Source: a virus | Direction: 5' to 3' (one strand) | IMG/VR virus record: IMGVR_UViG_3300028025_001541 | Span: 1-22,863 of that record | DNA: 22,863 bases | Part shown: in pieces, positions 6,598 through 12,706 of the stretch | Numbering within the stretch: the first letter of the stretch is position 1 | Layout of the letters: the number at the start of each line of letters is the position of its first letter | Program-made: the position numbers and the translations under genes | Notes under the pieces: model-generated | What the model was told of the DNA's origin: nothing | Seen by the model: only the letters and a program-made list of their open reading frames with translations | Database searches by the model: none

Positions 6598-8751
6598 ATG
6601 ACAATACGCAACTATTCTTCACGTTCACAACAGACAAGCCTATCGGCTGGTATTAATGCTAGCACTACATCAATGACAGTCGGTTCTGCACTTGCATTAC
6701 TTGGCGGTATATCTGGTCCTAGTATTTCAACTACTTCAACATTTACTGTTGTTATTGACCCAGATACAGCGCTTGAAGAAATTGTAGATGTTACTGGAGT
6801 CTCTGGTGATGTATTAACAATTATTCGTGGAGTTGAAACAAGTCCTGTTGCTGGTCAAGCACACGGTGCTGGAGCAGTAATTCGCCATATGGCTATCGGG
6901 CGTGACTATCGTGAAGCCAATGCTCACATTGAGAACTCAACAACCGCACACGGTCTAACTATTGCTAACGTCCTTGAGACATCAGACACTAATATGATTA
7001 CCACAGCGATGCTCCAGTCTAACTCTGTGACTACCGCTAAGATTACTGATGCTAACGTAACTACAGCCAAGATTGCTGATAGTGCTATTACCTCTGCCAA
7101 GATTGCAGACCTAACCATTGCTACAGGTGATATAGCAGACTCTGCTATCACAAGCGGTAAGATTGCAACTGGTGCTGTAGGCACAACTAAGATTGATGAC
7201 CTATCGATTACAGAGGGCAAGTTAGCCCCAACAGTAGTAACTACGGGTAAGATTGCAGACTCAGCAATTACTAGCGCCAAGATAGCAGACGGAACTATCG
7301 TCGCTGGCGACATTGCAGATGGAGCCATAACCTCAGCAAAGATTCTTGATGGAACTATTGCTACTGGAGATATTGCTGACAGTGCTATTACTTCGGCTAA
7401 GATTGCCGATGGCACTATCGTTGCTGGAGACCTAGCAGACGGAGCGGTAACATCTGCCAAGATTCTAGATGGCACAATTCTTAACGCTGACATCAATGCA
7501 AGCGCAGCGATTGCCAAGACTAAGTTAGACCTTGGTGGAACTATTACTTCCGCTGACCTTGTTGATGGAACCATCGTTGCAGCAGATATTGCTGACGGTA
7601 CTATCACAGCAGCCAAGATGGTTACAGACCCATATGCCCGTGCTAACCACACTGGTACACAATTAGCAGCAACTGTTTCTGATTTTGATACACAGGTACG
7701 CACATCTCGTTTAGACCAAATGGCTGCGCCTACTGGCTCAGTATCTGTTAATAGCCAAAAGATTACATCTCTTGCTACACCTACAGTTAACACTGATGCT
7801 GCTACTAAACTTTATGTAGATACAAAGGTCGCAGACCTAGTTAACTCAGCACCTTCTACACTTGATACCCTTGGTGAGATTGCAACAGCAATTCAATCAG
7901 GTGGAACTGTCTATGACTCTTTTGTACTAAAGGCTGGCAGCACAATGACTGGTGCTCTTACCTTGTCAGGTGCTCCTACTGTAGACCTACACGCTGCTAC
8001 AAAGGCTTATGTAGACACTGTGGCAGGTTCTGCTACCGCTGCTGCAGCAAGCGCTACAGCCGCTGCCGCATCCTATGACTCATTCGATGACCGCTACCTT
8101 GGTAGCAAGTCATCTGCTCCATCTGTAGACAATGATGGTAATGCACTTATTACAGGTGCTATTTACTGGGATTCAGTATCTAATGCTATGTATGCTTGGA
8201 CGGGTTCCGAGTGGGGTTCAATCTCATCAACTGCAGCAATTTATCGTTATCGTTTTAACGCTTCTGGCGGAGAAACGTCAGTATCAGGTGCTGACTCTAA
8301 TGGATTAACATTATCTTATATTCCTGGTAAGGCTCAAGTATATCTTAATGGTGTTCTCCTTGTTCCAACAACTGATTATAGCGCAACTAATGGAACAAGT
8401 ATTACATCTCTTTCAGCCCTTGCTGCTAGCGATGTACTTGAAGTAATTACATTCACATCATTTGAATTAGCCTCTGCTATCGAAGAAACAATCTTTGATG
8501 CTAAGGGTGATATTCTTGTAGGTACAGCAGCAGATACTGTTGGTAAACTTGCGCTAGGGACAAATGGATATTATCTCAAGGCTAACTCATCTACAGCAAC
8601 TGGACTTGAATGGTCTGCTGTATCTCAATATTCATTACCTTCTCAAACTGGTAATGCTGGAAAGTTCTTAACAACAAATGGTTCATCCGAATCTTGGGGA
8701 GCAGTAACCACTGACCCGACACCAACTGTATTCCTCTTGATGGGAGCATAA
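6598..8751 (+). CDS. Tail fibre protein with repeat shaft (717 aa)
   Basis: Domains in order: an N-terminal beta module (residues about 10-100, with 'IDPDTALEEIVDVTG' and 'TIIRGVETSPVAGQAHG') that likely anchors the fibre; a shaft of decapeptide-type repeats at about 134-341 (ITSAKIADGT / IVAGDIADGA variants); then segments typical of phage fibres, 'TKLYVDTKVADLV', 'STLDTLGEIATAIQ', 'GSTMTGALTLSG' and 'ATKAYVDTVAG'; an Ala/Ser collar near residue 480; and a C-terminal part with 'GQVYLNGVLL'-like ('KAQVYLNGVLLVP') and 'FDAKGDILVGTAADTVG' modules. The protein ends 'PTVFLLMGA'. It is expected to trimerise and project from the tail to contact the host surface. RBS is ATAGGAACATAA. No C-terminal endosialidase-type chaperone is seen. 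Confidence 0.85.
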   Translation: MTIRNYSSRSQQTSLSAGINASTTSMTVGSALALLGGISGPSISTTSTFTVVIDPDTALEEIVDVTGVSGDVLTIIRGVETSPVAGQAHGAGAVIRHMAIGRDYREANAHIENSTTAHGLTIANVLETSDTNMITTAMLQSNSVTTAKITDANVTTAKIADSAITSAKIADLTIATGDIADSAITSGKIATGAVGTTKIDDLSITEGKLAPTVVTTGKIADSAITSAKIADGTIVAGDIADGAITSAKILDGTIATGDIADSAITSAKIADGTIVAGDLADGAVTSAKILDGTILNADINASAAIAKTKLDLGGTITSADLVDGTIVAADIADGTITAAKMVTDPYARANHTGTQLAATVSDFDTQVRTSRLDQMAAPTGSVSVNSQKITSLATPTVNTDAATKLYVDTKVADLVNSAPSTLDTLGEIATAIQSGGTVYDSFVLKAGSTMTGALTLSGAPTVDLHAATKAYVDTVAGSATAAAASATAAAASYDSFDDRYLGSKSSAPSVDNDGNALITGAIYWDSVSNAMYAWTGSEWGSISSTAAIYRYRFNASGGETSVSGADSNGLTLSYIPGKAQVYLNGVLLVPTTDYSATNGTSITSLSALAASDVLEVITFTSFELASAIEETIFDAKGDILVGTAADTVGKLALGTNGYYLKANSSTATGLEWSAVSQYSLPSQTGNAGKFLTTNGSSESWGAVTTDPTPTVFLLMGA
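6996..7620 (+). repeat. Coding repeat array of the tail fibre shaft
   Basis: About twenty imperfect units of roughly 30 bases each encode variants of ITSAKIADGT / IVAGDIADGA. A higher-order 120-base (40-residue) period is clear: the unit starting at 7267 repeats at 7387. Over the first 31 codons of these two copies I count 13 identical codons, 16 synonymous differences and 2 amino-acid changes, so the protein repeat is preserved while the DNA repeat is eroded. It is not a CRISPR array: there are no unique spacers and the frame is maintained. Confidence 0.85.
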
Positions 8752-8754
8752 CAA

Positions 8755-9084
8755 ATGCCAACAGCATATAAAGTACTAGGACAATCTAACCCAAGCGCAA
8801 CAACAGCAACGACGCTGTACACAGTTCCGTCGGCTACATCAGCAGTGGTATCTACCATTGTTATTTGTAACCAGACAACAACTGCTGCTACATACCGTAT
8901 TGCTGTGCGACCAGCAGGAGCAACTCTTGCTGCTGTGCACTATGTTGCTTACGATATTTCAGTCGGAGCATCTGACTCAACAGCGCTAACACTTGGTATC
9001 ACATTGGCTACAACAGATGTGATTACAGTGTATGCATCAACAACTACTCTTTCATTCACAGCATTTGGAAGCGAGATTTCATAG
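8755..9084 (+). CDS. Small beta-rich tail protein, copy 1 (109 aa)
   Basis: The product starts 'MPTAYKVLGQSNPSATTA' and then 'TTLYTVPSATSAVVSTIVI', with a Thr/Ala/Val-rich beta character throughout and no Cys-rich or catalytic motif apart from a single Cys. It is a clear paralogue of the 100-residue protein at 11385..11687: both share T.TTLYTVPS.T..VV..IV. and an aligned 'TTAATYRI' / 'STAATFTI' strand. In both places the gene is followed directly by a glycine-rich adhesin gene joined by a one-base overlap. A small immunoglobulin-like or jelly-roll fold that attaches or caps the adhesin is plausible; this is inference from pairing. Confidence 0.7.
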   Translation: MPTAYKVLGQSNPSATTATTLYTVPSATSAVVSTIVICNQTTTAATYRIAVRPAGATLAAVHYVAYDISVGASDSTALTLGITLATTDVITVYASTTTLSFTAFGSEIS

Positions 9085-9989
9085 TGGGAATTTCATCCTT
9101 TAGAACGGGATTTACTAAACAGAATATATCTGCGGTTTCACCAGCAACGGTAACATCAACAACTGGCTCACCGACAATCGACACTACATCTCGCGCTGGT
9201 AAAACTATTTATAAGTTTAACAGTTCTGGTTCTATTACTATTGGTACTGCTGGTACTGCCGAAATTCTTGTTGTAGGCGGTGGCGGTAGTGGTGGTTACG
9301 GTCAAGCATCAAGTGGTATAGATGGTGCTGGAGGCGGAGGTGGTGGTGGATATTTATATAAATCTTCCGCACTTCTTCCATCTGGAACATTAACTGTAAC
9401 CGTAGGTGCTGGTGGTGCTGCATCAAATTCTACTTATGCAAATAACCTTGGCAGAAATGGAAATCCTAGCCAATTAGGAGATTACTCTGTTCTTGGAGGC
9501 GGAGGTGGTGGAGGCACAGGTAATAACTGGGTCCTTTTAGGACAAAATGGCGGTTCAGGCGGCGGTGGAACAGATGCTTCTAGTTGGGCTCTTTTTGGAA
9601 GCGCTCAACTTTCTCAAGGAAATAATGGCGGACAAGCGGGCAATGGTTGCGGCGGTGGCGGCGGCGGCGCAGGTAGCGTTGGAGTAAATGGCGCTACTGC
9701 TGGTTCTGGTCGTGGTGGTGCAGGTGGTAGTGGAGTTTCTAACTCTATAACTGGAACTGCTGAAGTTTATTCATCAGGTGGTGGTGGAGGTGGAGAAAAC
9801 GGTGGCGGTGCTGGTGGAACTAATGCTGGACGTGGAGCAAGTTGGGCTGGTGGTTCTTCTGGAAAAGTAACATCTACTGCTGGCACTGCCAATACTGGAG
9901 GCGGAGGTGGTGGTGGAGTGCAATCTGACGCAGATACATATATAGGCGCAGCAGGTGGTTCAGGAATAGTTATCGTAGTGATTGGATAA
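9084..9989 (+). CDS. Glycine-rich tail adhesin, copy 1 (301 aa)
   Basis: GTG 9084 overlaps the preceding TAG by one base; translation is probably coupled. The first 70 residues are a Ser/Thr-rich beta part ending 'TIYKFNSSGSITIGTAGTAE', leading into 'ILVVGGGGSGGYGQ'. Residues about 70-295 hold many runs of three to seven Gly, separated by Asn, Ser, Ala and Thr loops. The end is 'GAAGGSGIVIVVIG', typical of glycine-rich domain proteins at phage tail tips. In the phage S16 adhesin, glycine-rich motifs form a polyglycine-II sandwich that displays variable receptor-binding loops; the same principle probably applies here. It is paired with the 109-residue protein before it and is paralogous to 11687..12553. 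Confidence 0.75.
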   Translation: MGISSFRTGFTKQNISAVSPATVTSTTGSPTIDTTSRAGKTIYKFNSSGSITIGTAGTAEILVVGGGGSGGYGQASSGIDGAGGGGGGGYLYKSSALLPSGTLTVTVGAGGAASNSTYANNLGRNGNPSQLGDYSVLGGGGGGGTGNNWVLLGQNGGSGGGGTDASSWALFGSAQLSQGNNGGQAGNGCGGGGGGAGSVGVNGATAGSGRGGAGGSGVSNSITGTAEVYSSGGGGGGENGGGAGGTNAGRGASWAGGSSGKVTSTAGTANTGGGGGGGVQSDADTYIGAAGGSGIVIVVIG

Positions 9990-9992
9990 TCA

Positions 9993-11264
9993 ATGGCAGT
10001 CAAAAGATTTAAGGAATCATCTGTCTTAGTTGACAAGAGATACCAATCAATGCTTGTTGGAAATGTTGGATATCAACCATACTGGATGTCTACTGTAGAT
10101 ACACGCATAGGTGGAGTTGCTGTTGACTCAAATAAAAATGTCTATACAGTCGGTGCTTTCTTAACTGGAGCAAGTGATAGAGATACGTACACGATGAAGA
10201 TAAATGAACGTGGCGCATTTCAATGGGCATACAAAATGGCTTTTGCTGGAGATGACTATCTTCCAAATAATCCAATGATTACTGTCGATTCATCTGGAAA
10301 TATTGTTACAGGTTCTTCAAGCGCAAATGATTCTAACTGGTATATATACTCACTAAATTCATCTGGCACATTGCAGTGGCAGAAAACTACCAGTAATGCT
10401 AATGCAAACTTAGTTATGCAAGGTTATGATTTCTCATCTGGATATATCCTTGGATATGGTAGTTGGTATATTGGTGCAAACTTTAAGCCATATACATTTA
10501 AGTGGAACTCTAATGGAAGCATAAACCAGACAAGTTACTGGAATTCAACTGGAGCCAACTTTAATGGACAGGCTGGTTGTGTTCTTTCTAATGGAGATAT
10601 GGTTGTTGGTGGCGGAGAAAACGCTGGAAACACTACCTCAGTATGGAAATGGACTGGCACTGGTAATGGCTGGACAAAAACATATTCACTAGGACAATAC
10701 CCAAGAGCAATGAAATCAGACTCTCTTGACAACATATATGTAGCAACAGAGGGTGGAGTTTTATTTAAGATAAATTCAAGTGGCACTACTCTTTGGCAAA
10801 AAAACAGTGGAACTGGTGGATATGCAAAGCAGATTTTTATATCTGGTTCTTCTATGTATGTTCTTTATAGAACTACAGTATCAACCAGAACTGCTATTCA
10901 GGTTACAAAATATGATTTAGATGGAAATATTCAATGGCAACGTCAGGTTACAAATTCTACATATAACCTACAACCACAAGGAATATTCGTTGATTCGAGT
11001 GGCAATATGTATATTAGTTCTTGGATTAACAACAACACAGCATCAGTAATTATGAAACTTCCAGCAGACGGAAGCCTTACTGGAACATATACTGTCAATG
11101 GCTTTACATTTGTATACGGAACAAGTTCATATTCTACAACGACAACAACGTATACTGAAGGAACAGTAAACGGTAGCGCAACAACTGGTTCATTAACTAA
11201 TACCGACTGGACCGCTACACGTGGAAGTATCACTCCATCTTATACAGCAGCAGCACTCAATTAG
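9993..11264 (+). CDS. Beta-propeller-type tail protein (423 aa)
   Basis: After an N-terminal 'MAVKRFKESSVLVDKRYQS' come repeated blade-like units: 'GVAVDSNKNVYTVGAF', 'ITVDSSGNIVTGSSS', 'YSLNSSGTLQWQKTT', 'MKSDSLDNIYVATEGG', 'FKINSSGTTLWQKN', 'YDLDGNIQWQRQV' and 'IFVDSSGNMYISSW'. The alternation of (V/I)D(S)SGN.Y(V/I) and (L/Y)..(S/D)G.(L/I)QWQ is the signature of SBBP/PQQ-like beta-propellers, probably six or seven blades over residues 35-360. The last 60 residues are Thr/Ser/Tyr-rich. No catalytic residues are apparent. It lies between the two copies of the adhesin pair, so it is probably a tail-tip component that binds host surface or carries the adhesins. Four bases separate it from the previous gene. 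Confidence 0.75.
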   Translation: MAVKRFKESSVLVDKRYQSMLVGNVGYQPYWMSTVDTRIGGVAVDSNKNVYTVGAFLTGASDRDTYTMKINERGAFQWAYKMAFAGDDYLPNNPMITVDSSGNIVTGSSSANDSNWYIYSLNSSGTLQWQKTTSNANANLVMQGYDFSSGYILGYGSWYIGANFKPYTFKWNSNGSINQTSYWNSTGANFNGQAGCVLSNGDMVVGGGENAGNTTSVWKWTGTGNGWTKTYSLGQYPRAMKSDSLDNIYVATEGGVLFKINSSGTTLWQKNSGTGGYAKQIFISGSSMYVLYRTTVSTRTAIQVTKYDLDGNIQWQRQVTNSTYNLQPQGIFVDSSGNMYISSWINNNTASVIMKLPADGSLTGTYTVNGFTFVYGTSSYSTTTTTYTEGTVNGSATTGSLTNTDWTATRGSITPSYTAAALN

Positions 11265-11272
11265 GAGAAATA

Positions 11273-11365
11273 ATGAGTAAAGCAAGAGACCTAGCAAACC
11301 TAGCAACATCAGCAGCCGTAGATATCGAAGCCCTAAAGGTTGAAGATATTATGGATTCTAAGTAA
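11273..11365 (+). CDS. Tail-region microprotein (30 aa)
   Basis: The short frame MSKARDLANL...EDIMDSK starts at ATG 11273 with a good ribosome-binding site (TTAGGAGAAATA) and ends at TAA 11363-11365. The 'SKARDLANL' opening is a motif I associate with the N-termini or internal joints of phage tail fibres. The gap between the propeller gene and the second adhesin pair is otherwise unexplained. It may be a real microprotein or a remnant of a fibre gene; the clean ribosome-binding site favours translation. Confidence 0.5.
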   Translation: MSKARDLANLATSAAVDIEALKVEDIMDSK

Positions 11366-11384
11366 AGGAAAAAGGTAGTAACTA

Positions 11385-11687
11385 ATGGCTACAACATCTA
11401 AAGCACTGGCTAGAACAGCAGCAGCCACAACAAGCACAACGCTCTATACAGTCCCATCATCTACTACAACAGTAGTAACTAACATCGTAGTAACTAACTC
11501 GGCATCTACTGCTGCTACATTTACTATCACATTAGACTCTGTTGACCTATTCAAGGATGTGGCACTAGCAGCAAACTCAACAGCAATGTTTGACCTCAAG
11601 CAGGTCCTTGCTACAACTAAGATTATTGCTGGGCTTGCATCAGCAACTACAGTTAAGTTTCATATCAGCGGAGTGGAGATAGCGTAA
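11385..11687 (+). CDS. Small beta-rich tail protein, copy 2 (100 aa)
   Basis: It begins 'MATTSKALARTAAATTSTT' and continues 'LYTVPSSTTTVVTNIVVTNS', 'STAATFTITLDSVDLF' and ends 'TVKFHISGVEIA'. It is the paralogue of the 109-residue protein at 8755..9084, with the same LYTVPS...VV..IV core, and like it is followed by a glycine-rich adhesin gene through a one-base overlap (TAATG at 11685-11689). Beta-sandwich composition, no membrane segment, no Cys. Probably the attachment or cap partner of the adhesin (inference). The ribosome-binding region is AAAGGAAAAAGG, a little distant from ATG 11385. Confidence 0.7.
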   Translation: MATTSKALARTAAATTSTTLYTVPSSTTTVVTNIVVTNSASTAATFTITLDSVDLFKDVALAANSTAMFDLKQVLATTKIIAGLASATTVKFHISGVEIA

Positions 11688-12553
11688 TGGCATATTCAGT
11701 ATTCCCAGCACCTGCAGGTGCTACTCCACCTATTCTTCCAACAGGTGTTCCTGCTGGTTTAACGCTTCGTAATACTTACACATCTAATCAAACTGGACTT
11801 TCATTTCCCGTATCACAGGTTTATGCAGTAGTGGTTGGTGGCGGTGGTGCAGGTGGTTTGACTGGTTCTACTGTTTCTGGCGGAGGCGGTGGTGGTGGTG
11901 GAGCCGTTATGCAAGGTTGGGTAACACCAACAACAACAGCAACCATTGGTGCTGGTGGAACCTGTAATACATCTACATTTCTTAATACTCCAGGCAACCC
12001 AAGTTTATTTGGCGGTTTAGTTGCATCAGGTGGTGCTAATGGAGGAACTGCTACTTCCCCACCTTCAAACGGTGTTGGTGGTTCTGGTGCAGGAGGTGGA
12101 GCCGAAGGTCAAGTTGGTGGTCGTGGTGGAACGGGAAGTTCTGCTGCATATGCTATTGGTGGTAGTGGTGGAAACAGCGCTGGTTTCGGAGGTATTTCCG
12201 TTGGTGGTGCTGGAACATCTGGAGGTGGCGGAGCCGCTGACCAAAGTGGAAACCCTGGTGGCAAGGGTGGAGATGGTTTATATGTCGGTGGTGGTGGCGG
12301 TGGAACAACAAATAACATTGGAGTAAGTTACGGCGGAGGCTCGGGTCTTTTTGCTGGAGGAAGTTCGGTATCAGCAAGCCAGCGCGGTGGTGGTGGTGGA
12401 GGTGGATACCTTGGTGCGGGAGCAACTGCTAATACCGCTACTGGTGGAGCAGGTGGCTCTGGCGGAGGCGGTGGTGGTGGCGCAGGAACATCAGGTGGTT
12501 CCATAGTTGCTGGTGGCGCAGGCGGCACGGGCTGCGTTCTTATTTACTACTAA
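11687..12553 (+). CDS. Glycine-rich tail adhesin, copy 2 (288 aa)
   Basis: The first 45 residues are a short beta part ('PAPAGATPPILPTGVPAG', 'TGLSFPVSQVYAVVVGG'), then glycine runs dominate to the end ('GGAGGTGCVLIYY'). The run-and-loop pattern (GGGGGGGG, GGNSAGFGG, GGSSVSASQRGGGGGGG) and the hydrophobic start VYAVVVGGGG parallel the first copy (ILVVGGGG), but the loops and N-terminus differ strongly. This fits two adhesins with different receptor-contact loops on one frame. Antisense and +1 frames through this gene stay open only because of the GGN codon bias. Receptor binding is inferred from family resemblance. Confidence 0.75.
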   Translation: MAYSVFPAPAGATPPILPTGVPAGLTLRNTYTSNQTGLSFPVSQVYAVVVGGGGAGGLTGSTVSGGGGGGGGAVMQGWVTPTTTATIGAGGTCNTSTFLNTPGNPSLFGGLVASGGANGGTATSPPSNGVGGSGAGGGAEGQVGGRGGTGSSAAYAIGGSGGNSAGFGGISVGGAGTSGGGGAADQSGNPGGKGGDGLYVGGGGGGTTNNIGVSYGGGSGLFAGGSSVSASQRGGGGGGGYLGAGATANTATGGAGGSGGGGGGGAGTSGGSIVAGGAGGTGCVLIYY

Positions 12554-12565
12554 AATAATAACTAA

Positions 12566-12606
12566 TCCCTGAGCACGGATTCAAACTGCTCAACTAATTT
12601 TAGGGA
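12566..12606 (+). promoter_or_regulatory. Hairpin that can cover a ribosome-binding site
   Basis: TGAGCA 12570-12575 pairs perfectly with TGCTCA 12587-12592 around an 11-base loop, and the flanking TCCC 12566-12569 can pair with GGGA 12603-12606, leaving a bulge of ten bases on the 3' side. The GGGA is part of the presumed ribosome-binding site of the 28-codon gene that starts at 12611. There is no T-run, so this looks more like a translational control or processing hairpin than a terminator. Confidence 0.35.
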
Positions 12607-12610
12607 CGAT

Positions 12611-12697
12611 ATGTGCAAGATATGTGGGAACTGCTCTAAAGAGCATGGTCGTACTATAGACGACGCAGTAGACGAAGCAGAAGCATCAATTATATAA
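12611..12697 (+). CDS. Cys-rich microprotein (28 aa)
   Basis: The short frame starts 'MCKICGNCSKEHGRTIDDA' and ends 'EASII'; C2xxC5xxC8 followed by H12 could hold a metal ion. A ribosome-binding site (TAGGGAC) lies 4-5 bases before ATG 12611, and TAA at 12695-12697 overlaps the AAGGAG of the next gene, giving coupled spacing. Tiny Cys-cluster proteins of this type occur in phage structural regions with unknown role. Length alone cannot exclude chance, but the gap has no other explanation. Confidence 0.45.
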   Translation: MCKICGNCSKEHGRTIDDAVDEAEASII

Positions 12698-12706
12698 GGA
12701 GATACG

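Noticed and set aside
6996-7620. CRISPR-like repeat array
   Set aside because: Repeats are contiguous, in frame and diverge at synonymous sites; there are no unique spacers.
6924-7793. Long open frame on the minus strand (289 codons) opposite the tail-fibre repeats
   Set aside because: It is an antisense shadow of the repeat array; its low-complexity Ile/Ala/Ser/Val repeats follow from the plus-strand repeats, and there is no ribosome-binding site.
12021-12528. Open frames in other phases across the glycine-rich gene, including Pro-rich minus-strand ones
   Set aside because: GGN codon runs leave all frames free of stops; the products are compositional shadows (Val/Glu-rich or Pro-rich).
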